A stretch of 64,000 nt of DNA. Source: Bog-159 sp050008575 (GTDB lineage Bacteria > Acidobacteriota > Terriglobia > Bryobacterales > Bryobacteraceae). The DNA is taken from NCBI GenBank assembly GCA_050008575.1, contig JBEKMJ010000003.1:1-64000 (forward strand), given 5' to 3'. Positions 16,140 through 24,507 of the stretch are shown piece by piece. Both the position numbers and the translations under genes were made by a program. The notes beneath the pieces were generated by a model. The model saw only the letters and a list, made by a program, of their open reading frames with translations, did not search any database and had not been told where the DNA came from. Numbering within the stretch: the first letter of the stretch is position 1; every line of letters begins with the position of its first letter.

Positions 16140-16449
16140 AAAGACGGTGGCTGGTGGTTAGTGGCTGGTGGCTGGTTGTTGTGCTAACCCACCACCCACC
16201 GCCCACCAGCCACGGTTTTTGCGCGCGACGGTGGGATGGCTATGAAAAGACGGTGGCTGGTGGTTAGTGGCTGGTGGCTGGTTGTTGTGCTAACCCACCA
16301 ACCACCACCCACCGCCCACCAGCCACGGTTTTTGCGCGCGACGGTGGAAGGGCTGTGAAGGAGACGGTGGCTCGTGGTTAGTGGCTGGTGGCTGGTTGTT
16401 GTGCTAACCCACCAACCACCACCCACCGCCCACCAGCCACGGTTTTAGC
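16117..16449. repeat. Three tandem palindromic units between ylxP and rbfA
   Basis: Units of 106, 113 and 114 bases start at 16117, 16223 and 16336, each with GCGCGACGGTGG. Each unit is an imperfect giant hairpin: GTGGCTGGTGG on the left pairs with CCACCAGCCAC on the right, with further GGTGG/CCACC pairing between, and each ends in CGG and four or five T residues. The first unit contains the end of ylxP, so the repeat appears to have copied part of the gene with it. The T run makes each unit look like a terminator, inside an operon that must continue into rbfA. Confidence 0.85.
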
Positions 16450-16818
16450 ATGGATGAGCATCGTTCCAGGCGAGTGTCGGTAGCAGTCCGGGAAGAGTTG
16501 TCCGAGATCGTCGGGTTTGAGCTTTCCGATCCCCGCCTGGCCATGGTAGACGTGACGGACGTGACCGTCAGTCCGGATTCGCGTCATGCCCTTGTCAAGG
16601 TCGCCCTGGGCGGCGATGAGCACGAACAGAACCAGGCCATGGCCGCGCTGGAGCATGCCCGCAACTACCTGCGGCACGAACTGGCCAGTAGGCTAAGTCT
16701 CAGGAAGATTCCAGAGCTGCATTTCGAGCCGGACCATTACCCGGACGCCGCCGCGCGGGTCGAGATCCTGCTGAAGAGGGCGAAAAAAAAGCGTGCGCCG
16801 ACGGAAAATCAGCCCTAA
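16450..16818 (+). CDS. rbfA: Ribosome-binding factor A
   Basis: RbfA binds the 30S subunit late in assembly and matures the 16S 5' end. The 122-residue protein has VSVAVREELSEIVGFELSDP, LAMVDVTDVTVSPDSRHALV and the C-terminal RKIPELHFEPDHYPDAAARV; the final Lys/Arg tail is usual. Its start codon follows the last T run of the triple repeat by two bases, with no good Shine-Dalgarno sequence. It overlaps apbE by 26 bases. Confidence 0.95.
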   Translation: MDEHRSRRVSVAVREELSEIVGFELSDPRLAMVDVTDVTVSPDSRHALVKVALGGDEHEQNQAMAALEHARNYLRHELASRLSLRKIPELHFEPDHYPDAAARVEILLKRAKKKRAPTENQP

Positions 16819-17806
16819 AGTCAAACAAACTGTGGTAGTTTTGTTTTTGTTGACCGTGGGGCGGGCCTCCTGGCCTGCCCAGGCTGGCCGGGAGCTGTTG
16901 CGCCTGGAACAGAGCGCCGAGGCCATGGGCTCCGCCTATTCCATTGCCGCCTACGGTTACGACCGGGAACGCATAGAGGCCGCCGTGGAAGCCGCCTTCG
17001 ACGAAGTTCGGCAACTGGATAGTATGCTTTCGAACTATAAGCCCGATAGCGAGTGGAGCGACGTAAACCGCGAGGCTGCCCGCCGCCCGGTGCATGTTTC
17101 GCCCGAGTTGTTCCAGTTGCTGGCCGCCTGCCAGGAGTATAGCCGCCAGAGCGAAGGAGCTTTCGACATCTCCGTGGGGCCGCTAATGAAAGTCTGGGGC
17201 TTCTACAAAGGAACGGGGCACTTGCCGCATCGCGCGGAAGTGATGGCGGCCATGACCAGCGTCGGCTACCGGCACGTCCACTTGGACGCCGCCAACCAGA
17301 CCGTAAGCTTCGACCGGGCGGGCGTGGAGCTCGATCCCGGCGGCATCGGCAAGGGCTACGCGGTGGACCGCATGGTGGATGTGTTGAAAGGCAAGGGCAT
17401 CTCCATCGCGTTGGTGGCCGCCGCCGGCAGCAGTATCTACGGGCTGGGCGCGCCGCCCAACGAGCCGCGCGGCTGGCGCATTACCATCCGCGATCCGCGC
17501 AACGAGCGCGGCAGCGTCGCCGAGGTTTTTCTGAAGAATGAATCCATGTCCACCTCCGGCAGCTACGAGAAGTTTTTCCGCGCCGAAGGCCACGTTTACA
17601 GCCACATTATGGACCCCCGCACCGGCTATCCGGCGCCGGGGATGCTATCGGTTTCTCTCATCACCCCGCGCACCATCGACAGCGAGGCTTGGGCGAAGCC
17701 GTTTTTTATTAATGGCCGCCACTGGGCGGCGCAACATAATCCCCAAGGATTTCGCGCCTTTTTTTGCGAAGACAGGACGGAACAGCCATGCGCGTGGCTC
17801 CCATGA
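16793..17806 (+). CDS. apbE: FAD:protein FMN transferase (ApbE family)
   Basis: ApbE attaches FMN covalently to threonine in exported flavoproteins (for example Rnf or Nqr subunits) and works in the periplasm. The 337-residue protein starts with a signal-peptide-like stretch (VKQTVVVLFLLTVGRASWPA). Motifs: AMGSAYSIAAYG, FDISVGPLMKVWGFYKG, ELDPGGIGKGYAVDRMVDVL, SMSTSGSYEKFF and the metal-site block YSHIMDPRTGYPA. The GTG start at 16793 lies inside rbfA, and its end overlaps hemE by 19 bases, so it is embedded in the operon. Its 3' end was copied together with the hemE pseudogene at 21277. Confidence 0.92.
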   Translation: MRRRKISPKVKQTVVVLFLLTVGRASWPAQAGRELLRLEQSAEAMGSAYSIAAYGYDRERIEAAVEAAFDEVRQLDSMLSNYKPDSEWSDVNREAARRPVHVSPELFQLLAACQEYSRQSEGAFDISVGPLMKVWGFYKGTGHLPHRAEVMAAMTSVGYRHVHLDAANQTVSFDRAGVELDPGGIGKGYAVDRMVDVLKGKGISIALVAAAGSSIYGLGAPPNEPRGWRITIRDPRNERGSVAEVFLKNESMSTSGSYEKFFRAEGHVYSHIMDPRTGYPAPGMLSVSLITPRTIDSEAWAKPFFINGRHWAAQHNPQGFRAFFCEDRTEQPCAWLP

Positions 17807-18825
17807 CTAGCCGCTTTTTGGACGCCTGCAAGCGTCGCCCCACCGATGTCCGCCCCGTATGGTTCATGCGTCAGGCGGGCCGCTATCTGCGCCAGTACCG
17901 CGAGATCCGGGCGAAACACGGCATCCTGGAAATCTGCAAGCGCCCCGACTTGGCCGCTACGGTAACGCTGCAGCCGGTGGAAATACTGGACGTGGATGCC
18001 GCCATCATCTTCGCCGATCTGCTGTTGCCCGTGGAACCTATGGGCTTGAAGCTGCGCTTTGCCACCGGAGAAGGGCCGCGCATCGACAATCCGGTGCACA
18101 CCAATGCGGACGTGGATAGCCTTTCGACGGCGAATACGGACGACTTGGGATACGTCGGAGAAGCCATTCAGAACGTGGTGCGCGCGCTGGCCGGCAAGGT
18201 GCCCGTGATCGGTTTCGTGGGCGCTCCGTTTACCCTGGCCAGCTACATGATCGAAGGCGGCGCTTCGCGTACTTACATCCGCACCAAGCGCATGATGTAT
18301 TCCGACGAGATTCTGTGGCGCCGGCTGATGGGCAAGATCGTGGACGTGCAGGCTCCCTTTGCAAGTCTGCAGGTAACCGCCGGCGCACGCTGCATACAGG
18401 TCTTCGACAGTTGGGTGGGCGCGCTGGGACCGGACGATTACGTGCGCTTCGTGCAGCCTTATTCGCGCGCGCTGATCGAGCGCATCCGCGCTACCGGCGT
18501 GCCGGTGATCCACTTCGGCACGGGCGCATCGGGCTTTTTCCGCGAGTTGCACGCGGCCGGCGGCGACGTGATGGGGGTGGACTGGCGCGTGAATATCGAC
18601 CAGGCCTGGACGGACATCAGCTATCGTTCGGCGGTGCAAGGCAACCTGGATCCGGTGGCCCTGTTCGCGCCGCTGCCGGAACTGAAGATGAAGATCGCCG
18701 AGCTGCTGAAGCGCACGGGTACGCGGCCCGGACACATTTTCAACGTGGGCCACGGTATATTGCCGGAAACGCCGGTGGAGAACGTGAAGGCCTGCGTGGA
18801 GATAGTGCGCGAGTTCAAGCCGTAG
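17788..18825 (+). CDS. hemE: Uroporphyrinogen decarboxylase
   Basis: HemE removes four carboxyl groups from uroporphyrinogen III to give coproporphyrinogen III in haem synthesis. The 345-residue protein has the substrate-binding block RPVWFMRQAGRYLRQYREIR (about 20-40), DAAIIFADLLLPVEPMGL, GFVGAPFTLASYMIEGGASR, and the C-terminal FNVGHGILPETPVENVKACV. The ATG at 17788 has AGGACGG upstream; an in-frame start at 17764 has no clear site. Two partial pseudogene copies lie 1.4 and 2.5 kb downstream, but this copy is complete. Confidence 0.95.
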   Translation: MRVAPMTSRFLDACKRRPTDVRPVWFMRQAGRYLRQYREIRAKHGILEICKRPDLAATVTLQPVEILDVDAAIIFADLLLPVEPMGLKLRFATGEGPRIDNPVHTNADVDSLSTANTDDLGYVGEAIQNVVRALAGKVPVIGFVGAPFTLASYMIEGGASRTYIRTKRMMYSDEILWRRLMGKIVDVQAPFASLQVTAGARCIQVFDSWVGALGPDDYVRFVQPYSRALIERIRATGVPVIHFGTGASGFFRELHAAGGDVMGVDWRVNIDQAWTDISYRSAVQGNLDPVALFAPLPELKMKIAELLKRTGTRPGHIFNVGHGILPETPVENVKACVEIVREFKP

Positions 18826-18856
18826 TGGTGCGCTCCGGGGGACTTTGGCGGCCACG

Positions 18857-19061
18857 ATGTCACTTTCGGAATTATTTGGCGTGATTCGGTCAGCATTATC
18901 CGGCGTACCCTTCGGCGGAGTAGCCCAAGTTTTGGGACGATTGCAAACGTGAGTGGGGCGTGGTAGCCAAGTACTGTCCCAACAGCGACGACGCCTTTTT
19001 GTTGCATGCTATTCTGACTGCTGGCAGCCTGGACGCAATGCCGCTATCGACCGAGCGATGA
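18857..19061 (+). pseudogene. Broken small coding remnant after hemE
   Basis: Two protein-like stretches lie in different frames. ATG 18857 to TGA 18952 reads MSLSELFGVIRSALSGVPFG in its first 20 residues. From 18924 another frame reads PKFWDDCKREWGVVAKYCPN, then SDDAFLLHAILTAGSLDAMP, and stops at 19061. Joined, they could be the damaged N-terminal part of one protein, or two tiny genes. The second stretch ends in ATGA at the start of the next gene. Confidence 0.35.
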
Positions 19062-19990
19062 TTGCAAATCCGGAGAAGACCACGCTCGTCTCATCTGTTG
19101 GCTGGGTCGACCACGACACCCTGTGGCTCTTCCACGTTCCAGCCGCACGTGCCGAATGCCTCTCTCTCGGCAGCGGAGCTCGTTACCTGTCGCTCCATTC
19201 GTCGGGGTCGGACCGATTTTCAGTGGGCCATCACTTCGATGGCACACGATTCGAGTTGACGGTGCACAGCTTCTCCAATCCTGGACGAGTCCAGGCCCAA
19301 GCCATCCTCAAGAACGACGAGAACAGGCTGGCTGGTGATTCGTCGGCCTGGGAGAATGTCCCGCTGCTTTACGTGGAATACTTAAGCTTTGAGCCGTGGA
19401 AGGACTTTGTACTTTTGAGGGTTTCCCCACAAGGCGGCCTGATCCGGGTACAACGACTCGAATGGTTCGACGATACGTACGACAAAGTTTACCAGGGCGT
19501 GATTGGTGTCTTGGAGTTGCCAGGCGAGGAAGTTGCCGTCGTATCGGTACAGCGCAGCTCGCAGTTGATTATCCACGATCTGGACACGGGGTTGAAGAAG
19601 GGCGCGATCGACCTCGGGGGCTACGGAGGTAACTCTGATCTTCAATTCCGGAACGAGGGTAAGGAGATTTGGGCGAACAACTACGACTCCATAGTGGTGA
19701 TCCAGCGAAGTGATTGGCGGATTCTCGGGAGCGCGCGACTGCAAGGCACGAGTCCTCAGGTGCGCGGATTCATCGGCGATTTCTCATTCGCACCCGACGA
19801 GGAAATCTGTGCCGTTGCTCGCCCCTTTAGCGGTGACGTTGTTGGTATCGATACAGCGACGCTTAAGATTAAGCGCACTGCCAAGCTTGGACGACAGCCA
19901 TTGGAAGTGGTAGCGCTCGCTCAGGGAGAGGTTGTCGCGCGCGACTGGAAAACCGGGGATCTCCTACATGGCAAGCTCGATGCTGGCTGA
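19058..19990 (+). CDS. Hypothetical protein with WD40/YVTN-like repeats
   Basis: A 310-residue protein from ATG 19058 (an in-frame GTG at 18953 would add 35 residues of unlikely composition). I recognise no exact family. The text has the rhythm of beta-propeller blades: QLIIHDLDTGLKKGAIDLGG, DSIVVIQRSDWRILGSARLQ, and GDVVGIDTATLKIKRTAKLG near the C-terminus. There is no signal peptide, so it is probably cytoplasmic. The ATG overlaps the stop of the remnant frame upstream. It lies between hemE and the first hemE pseudogene copy, so it may be part of the accessory material that entered here. Confidence 0.5.
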   Translation: MIANPEKTTLVSSVGWVDHDTLWLFHVPAARAECLSLGSGARYLSLHSSGSDRFSVGHHFDGTRFELTVHSFSNPGRVQAQAILKNDENRLAGDSSAWENVPLLYVEYLSFEPWKDFVLLRVSPQGGLIRVQRLEWFDDTYDKVYQGVIGVLELPGEEVAVVSVQRSSQLIIHDLDTGLKKGAIDLGGYGGNSDLQFRNEGKEIWANNYDSIVVIQRSDWRILGSARLQGTSPQVRGFIGDFSFAPDEEICAVARPFSGDVVGIDTATLKIKRTAKLGRQPLEVVALAQGEVVARDWKTGDLLHGKLDAG

Positions 19991-19994
19991 AAAA

Positions 19995-20180
19995 CGGGGT
20001 TCCGGAGAGTTGAATGAATGTCAGCAGACGGTTCGGCAGCCGGAAGTTGCCGCCCCTGTCGGATGATCGCCGCAACCGTTTCCGCGTCCAACGGCTGCTG
20101 TAAAAGGCAGACGCCGGGCGGCGTCCAACGGCGGTCCAACAGTTCGCGGACCTCCTTGGCGGTCGAAGGCCGACCAGTTT
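19995..20180 (-). pseudogene. Unidentified gene fragment joined to a hemE copy
   Basis: The minus strand reads as a plausible protein segment, STAKEVRELLDRRWTPPGVC then LLQQPLDAETVAAIIRQGRQ, without a clear start. It ends abruptly at 20180 where the plus-strand hemE copy begins. I do not recognise the family. Confidence 0.3.
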
Positions 20181-20593
20181 GGGTGGGCGGGCTTGGACCC
20201 GACGATTACGTGCGTTTCGTACAGCCTTATTCGCGCGCGCCGATCGAGCGCATCCGCGCCACCGGCGTGCCGGTGATCCACTTCGGCACGGGCGCATCGG
20301 GCTTTTTCCGCGAATTGCACGCGGCCGGCGGCGACGTGATGGGTGTGGACTGGCGCGTGAATATCGACCCGGCCTGGACGGATATCAGCTATCGCTCGGC
20401 GGTGCAAGGCAACCTGGATCCGGTGGCCCTGTTCGCGCCGCTGGCGGAATTAAAGATGAACATCGCCGAGCTGCTGAAGCGCACCGGTACACGGCCGGGA
20501 CACATTTTCAACGTGGGTCACGGCATTTTGCCGGAGACGCCTGTGGAGAATGTGAAGGCCTGCGTGGAGATGGTGCGCGAGTTCAAGCCGTAA
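20181..20593 (+). pseudogene. 3' fragment of hemE (copy A)
   Basis: These 413 bases match the last 413 bases of the intact gene (18413-18825) without an indel: GPDDYVRFVQPYSRAPIERI through FNVGHGILPETPVENVKACV to the TAA. The first two thirds of the gene are missing and the upstream sequence belongs to another fragment, so no start is available. It shares base changes with copy B (for example CTTGGACCCGACGATTACG) that the intact gene lacks. Confidence 0.85.
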
Positions 20594-20644
20594 TGTGGGA
20601 CAGTCCTCCCGGCCTGTCTTCTTCGGGTTGCACGGAAGACGGCG

Positions 20645-20962
20645 TCAGTGTTTGTCACCAGCCGATTCTCCCGCCTCCTCGCGTTCGAGGGCCTCATGCA
20701 AAAGGCTCTGGAGATAGGCTTCGGAGCTCAGGCCCTTACTGGCCGACAGCCGCTCTGCGCGGTTGACGTCGGATCGAGGCATTTGAATCGTGATGCTCTC
20801 TAATTCCCGAGCCTCCCGGAGCACTCGCGGCGCGGTTCCCCGGCCAGCATTTCCTCCCTGGATGGCTTCAACCAGGTTCTCCTCGACTACATCCATGTGG
20901 TTATCCCACCATGCGGCTTCTTCAGCTTCTGTCGGGAAGTTGGGAACGATGAGTTTCTTCAT
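20645..20962 (-). CDS. CopG/BrnA-like ribbon-helix-helix antitoxin
   Basis: A 105-residue protein starting MKKLIVPNFPTEAEEAAWWD, the usual opening of CopG-type antitoxins paired with BrnT. A ribbon-helix-helix-like part is at about residues 55-95 (SITIQMPRSDVNRAERLSAS, GLSSEAYLQSLLHEALERE). The ATG at 20962 overlaps the toxin stop by four bases, the toxin-first order seen in brnTA. It should bind both the toxin and the promoter at 21261. Sequence is intact, in contrast to the hemE fragments on both sides. Confidence 0.75.
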   Translation of the reverse strand: MKKLIVPNFPTEAEEAAWWDNHMDVVEENLVEAIQGGNAGRGTAPRVLREARELESITIQMPRSDVNRAERLSASKGLSSEAYLQSLLHEALEREEAGESAGDKH

Positions 20963-21252
20963 GTCAACAATCCCTTGGCACGCAAATAAGCGTCTCGCGC
21001 TTTCCTTCCAACAGCCCGTGCGGTGACGATCCGTAGAGCGTCGGTCCGCAAGGTCCAGACCAACAGCAGAACCCGGTACTCGTCGGTGTGCCCGAGCGGC
21101 GTCCAGCGTTCTTCGCCGTCGATGACTTCATAGTTCATGTCCAGCGGATCGTTCCGGATGGCCTGCTCCGCTTCGTCGGGCTTAAAGGAATGACGCGCAA
21201 TGTGTTCGTCGTTGGCTTGGTCCCAATCGAACCTGACGTCATCGTCCGCCAC
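20959..21252 (-). CDS. brnT: BrnT-like toxin
   Basis: A 97-residue toxin of the BrnT family, a RelE-fold ribonuclease. Family features: RFDWDQANDEHIARHSFKPD at the N-terminus, EERWTPLGHTDEYRVLLLVW in the middle and ALRIVTARAVGRKARDAYLR at the end, with the conserved Arg and Arg-Tyr positions. The start is most likely GTG at 21252 (VADDDVRFDW); the open frame continues upstream into the hemE copy B but that part is not protein-like. A -10 box TATACT lies at 21266-21261, which implies a very short leader. Confidence 0.8.
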   Translation of the reverse strand: MADDDVRFDWDQANDEHIARHSFKPDEAEQAIRNDPLDMNYEVIDGEERWTPLGHTDEYRVLLLVWTLRTDALRIVTARAVGRKARDAYLRAKGLLT

Positions 21253-21276
21253 GTGCTTATAGTATACGGCTGTCCG

Positions 21277-22016
21277 GCGCCCTTTTTTGGCGAAGACAGG
21301 ACGAAACGGCCATGCGCGTGGCTCCCATGACTCTAGAGCCGCTTTTGGACGCCTGCAAGCGTCGCCCACCGAAGTTCACCCGTATGGTTCATGTATCGGG
21401 CGGGCCGCTATCGGCGCCAGTACCCTGCTGTTGCCCGTGGTACCCATGCCATGGGGCTTGAAGCTGCACTTCGCCGCCGGAGAAGGGCGCGCATCGACAA
21501 TCCGGTGCACACCAATGCGGACGTGGATAGCCTTTCCACGGCGAATACGGACGCCTTGGGCTACGTCGGCGAGGCGATTCAGAGCATGATGTATTCCAAC
21601 GAGATTCTGTGGCGACGCCTGATGGGCAAGATCGTGGAAGTGCAGGCCCCCTTTGCCAGTTAGCAGGTGACCGCACGCTGCATACAGGTCTTCGACAGTT
21701 GGGTGGGCGCGCTTGGACCCGACGATTACGTGCGTTTCGTACAGCCTTATTCGCGCGCGCCGATCGAGCGCATCCGCGCCACCGGCGTGCCGGTGATCCA
21801 CTTCGGCACGGGCGCATCGGGCTTCTTCCGCGAATTGCACGCGGCCGGCGGCGACGTGATGGGTGTGGACTGGCGCGTGAATATCGACCAGGCCTGGGGA
21901 CGGATATCAGCTATCGCTCGGCGGTGCAAGGCAACCTGGATCCGGTGGCCCCGTTCGCGCCGCTGCCGGAATTAAAGATGAAGATCGCCGAGCTGCTGAA
22001 GCGCACCGGTACACGC
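21277..22016 (+). pseudogene. hemE pseudogene with apbE tail (copy B)
   Basis: The match starts within the end of apbE (from the GCGCC-T-run at 17755) and covers the hemE start ATGCGCGTGGCTCCCATGAC at 21312. It has an internal deletion of about 120 bases after GGGCCGCTATC (near 21415), a second after GAGGCGATTCAGAGC, an in-frame stop in GCCAGTTAGCAG (21656), and an extra GG near 21896. It ends around 22016, before the hemE C-terminus. The product is dead in every frame. Confidence 0.85.
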
Positions 22017-22129
22017 TTCCTCTTCGACCCGTGCGCCGGCCCCCCCCTGGCGCACCGCCCGTCGATTAACTATCTACAACCTGCCCGAATTAACCTAAGC
22101 GCAATTGTCTCCCGCTCGGCCAGCCTATT

Positions 22130-22588
22130 ATGATTAATGCAGAAATGAAGGTTCCAAGCCATCTCTCCCGGCGTGAACACGGCCACGCTATGCTGGAAGC
22201 GGCGCTGCTGCTGCCGTGGGTATTGTTCTTGTTTGTGGGCGCTTTCGATCTGGGGTTTTATAACTATGCCCTGATCAGCACTCAAAATGCCGCGCGCGTG
22301 GCGGCCTGGTACACGTCGCAAACGCCAACTACATCGACCGATGCGACCACGGCCTGCACTTACGCCCTGGCCGAGCTTTCCTCCATGCCCAACGTAGGCA
22401 CGACCGTAACAAGTTGCGCCGCGTCCCCGGTGGTGGTGACGGCCACGCAGGTAACGGGCGCCGATGGCGCGTTGGCGAGCCAGGTGAGTGTACGGTACAC
22501 GAGCCCCCAGTTGATTCCCCTCCCCGGCGCATTGCCCGCGCAGTACACGTTCAACCGGGTGGTTCAGATGAGGCTGGTGACACAATGA
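22130..22588 (+). CDS. TadE-like pseudopilin
   Basis: A 152-residue TadE-family protein. The N-terminal block REHGHAMLEAALLLPWVLFL followed by FVGAFDLGFYNYALIS is the typical TadE-like membrane helix with a Glu near its start, preceded by a short basic leader as in prepilins. The rest (residues 50-152) is a small extracytoplasmic domain with two Cys. The start is either 22130 or ATG 22145; neither has a good Shine-Dalgarno sequence. It overlaps the next gene by ATGA and is the first of three tad-type genes. Confidence 0.8.
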   Translation: MINAEMKVPSHLSRREHGHAMLEAALLLPWVLFLFVGAFDLGFYNYALISTQNAARVAAWYTSQTPTTSTDATTACTYALAELSSMPNVGTTVTSCAASPVVVTATQVTGADGALASQVSVRYTSPQLIPLPGALPAQYTFNRVVQMRLVTQ

Positions 22589-23088
22589 AAAGAAGACGCA
22601 GATCAAGGGGCAGTACGGTCCTGGAATTCGCGTTGGCGGGCGTACCGTTGATGCTGACATTCGTTTCCATTGCCGAGATGGGGCTCGCCATGTGGACCTA
22701 TCAGACCCTGGCATACGCCGCCAAGGAAACCAACCGCTACATCGCGGTTCACGGGACACACTGTAGCAGTGGCACCAACAACTGCAAGCTGACCGTGGGC
22801 GACGTGGCGACGGCGGCGGAGAACTTCGCCATTGGCCTAAGCCCCGGCACCCTGAATATGACGTTGACGTCGCCCAGTACCAGTTATACCTGCAATCCCG
22901 TGTCGAGTTGCACATCCAATAGTAACCAGTGGCCTCCGACGGCCGATAGCACGGTGGGCACGGCGATTCAGGTCAAGCTGCAATACGCGGTCAACCCGGC
23001 ATTCACCATGGTGTGGGGCGGAGCCAAGGCAGCCAGTTACGGAAGTTACAATTTAGGGGCTTATTCCAAACAGCGAGTCTTATTCTGA
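22585..23088 (+). CDS. Second TadE/TadF-like pseudopilin
   Basis: A 167-residue protein with the same plan: basic leader KRRRRSRGSTVLEFALAGVP, membrane helix LMLTFVSIAEMGLAMWTYQT, then a Cys-containing exported part (THCSSGTNNC, CNPVSSC). The ATG at 22585 overlaps the stop of the first gene. Longer versions starting at 22414 would read the first gene in the wrong frame and are not likely. Confidence 0.8.
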   Translation: MKRRRRSRGSTVLEFALAGVPLMLTFVSIAEMGLAMWTYQTLAYAAKETNRYIAVHGTHCSSGTNNCKLTVGDVATAAENFAIGLSPGTLNMTLTSPSTSYTCNPVSSCTSNSNQWPPTADSTVGTAIQVKLQYAVNPAFTMVWGGAKAASYGSYNLGAYSKQRVLF

Positions 23089-23095
23089 GGTGCAC

Positions 23096-24457
23096 ATGCG
23101 ATTGAAACACGGGCGCGAGCGCGGGCAGGTATTGCCGCTGGCCACGCTATTAATCATCCTGCTGCTGTCCATGGTCGGTTTCGGCATGGAGACCGGAATG
23201 GCATTCTATCTGCGCCAGTCCGCTCATGCCGCCGCGGAATCGGCCGCCATGGCGACCGTATTGGCCGCTATGTCCAGCGTCAGCGGAACCTCGGTTACGT
23301 GCAGCTCATCGGGCACCAGCGGGACGCAGTGCTCGTCGTCCGCCACCACCTGCGCCGCGTCGCCCAGCAGCCCGCCGCAGACCAACATCGATAACGGTTG
23401 TCTCTTCGCGAAGCAGAATGGCTTTACGGCGGGAGGCTCCACGGCCATCAAAATTATGGCGAACAATACCAGTCCGGCGCCAGGCGCGCCGAATGTCTCG
23501 GTAATGTACTGGGCGCAAGCGACCGTCAGCACCCGCCAGTTGCAACTGTTCTCGGCCCTCTTCAGCAGTTCGGGCATGTTCGCCGGGGCGACCGCCACCG
23601 CGGCGATCGTCTCGAGTGGCGGGGGTTCCGGCTGCATATACGTGCTTAACCCCACCTCGCAACGAGCCATGGACGTCGAGGGTTCCGAAGTTCAGACCAC
23701 TTGCGGAATCTACGTCAACTCCAGTAATTCGGTGGCCCTGTATATCGGCGGCAATCCGCCTGGCGGGGCCGGCACCCCGGCCATATCGGCCAGTTCCATC
23801 TCGATCGTCGGAAACTATCAGAACGGCGGACAAGGCACCCTGGTTCCCACGCCGCAAACCGGGACGTCGGCTGTCACCGACCCGTTGGCGAGTCTCCCGG
23901 AGCCCACCGCGGGGTCATGTACCGCCACCAACTACAACTGGAGCCAGGGCACTACCACGCTTTCTCCCGGCACGTATTGCGGCGGGATCCACATTAGCGG
24001 CGGCACAGTCACCTTCTCCGCCGGGCAGTATATCCTGTTGGGCGGGGGCCTGACGATCGACAGCGCCAGCACCACGGCCAGCGGCTCGGGTGTATCGTTC
24101 TACAACACGTCCAACAGCACCTACTCCTACAGCCCGATGACCATCAGCGGGCAACCTAAAGTGACTTTCAGCGCGCCGACCTCGGGCACCTATGAGGGAA
24201 TATTCTTCTTCACGGACCGGTCCGAGACTTCGACGAGCCAGAACCAGATCAATGGCGCCACCAACTCCACAATTCAGGGCACACTCTATATGCCCACCGT
24301 CCCGCTGCTGTATACCGGAGAAAGCTCCACGGGCACCTATACCGGTCTCGTCGTAAATACGCTGGAAATCAACGGATCTACAAACTTCAAACAAGACACG
24401 ACCGGCCAGTACACCGGGCTTAGCGGCGGCGGAGCGGTTCCCTTTCTGATTCAATAG
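23096..24457 (+). CDS. TadG-like protein with Ser/Thr-rich passenger
   Basis: A 453-residue protein. Residues 1-65 form the TadG-type N-terminus, RERGQVLPLATLLIILLLSM then VGFGMETGMAFYLRQSAHAA, a membrane helix with the small-residue helix behind it. The remaining 390 residues are rich in Ser, Thr, Gly and Asn and low in charge, as in secreted beta-helical or adhesive domains (GGGLTIDSASTTASGSGVSF). TadG in known Tad systems has a von Willebrand domain; I see none here. The ATG at 23096 is preceded by GAGGTG. Only these three pseudopilin-type genes are present; the Tad ATPase, secretin and prepilin peptidase are elsewhere or missing. Confidence 0.7.
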   Translation: MRLKHGRERGQVLPLATLLIILLLSMVGFGMETGMAFYLRQSAHAAAESAAMATVLAAMSSVSGTSVTCSSSGTSGTQCSSSATTCAASPSSPPQTNIDNGCLFAKQNGFTAGGSTAIKIMANNTSPAPGAPNVSVMYWAQATVSTRQLQLFSALFSSSGMFAGATATAAIVSSGGGSGCIYVLNPTSQRAMDVEGSEVQTTCGIYVNSSNSVALYIGGNPPGGAGTPAISASSISIVGNYQNGGQGTLVPTPQTGTSAVTDPLASLPEPTAGSCTATNYNWSQGTTTLSPGTYCGGIHISGGTVTFSAGQYILLGGGLTIDSASTTASGSGVSFYNTSNSTYSYSPMTISGQPKVTFSAPTSGTYEGIFFFTDRSETSTSQNQINGATNSTIQGTLYMPTVPLLYTGESSTGTYTGLVVNTLEINGSTNFKQDTTGQYTGLSGGGAVPFLIQ

Positions 24458-24507
24458 TACTTAGGATTACTATCCTGTCGCCGAACGATAGCTGACAAAC
24501 GCAAGCG

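Noticed and set aside
16184..16426. 80-codon minus-strand frame in the triple repeat
   Set aside because: The predicted peptide is a repeated Trp/Gly/Ser/Thr text that follows directly from the repeat; no independent evidence of coding.
16117..16449. Possible CRISPR array
   Set aside because: Three adjacent units of 106-114 bases with no unique spacers and strong internal symmetry; no cas gene nearby.
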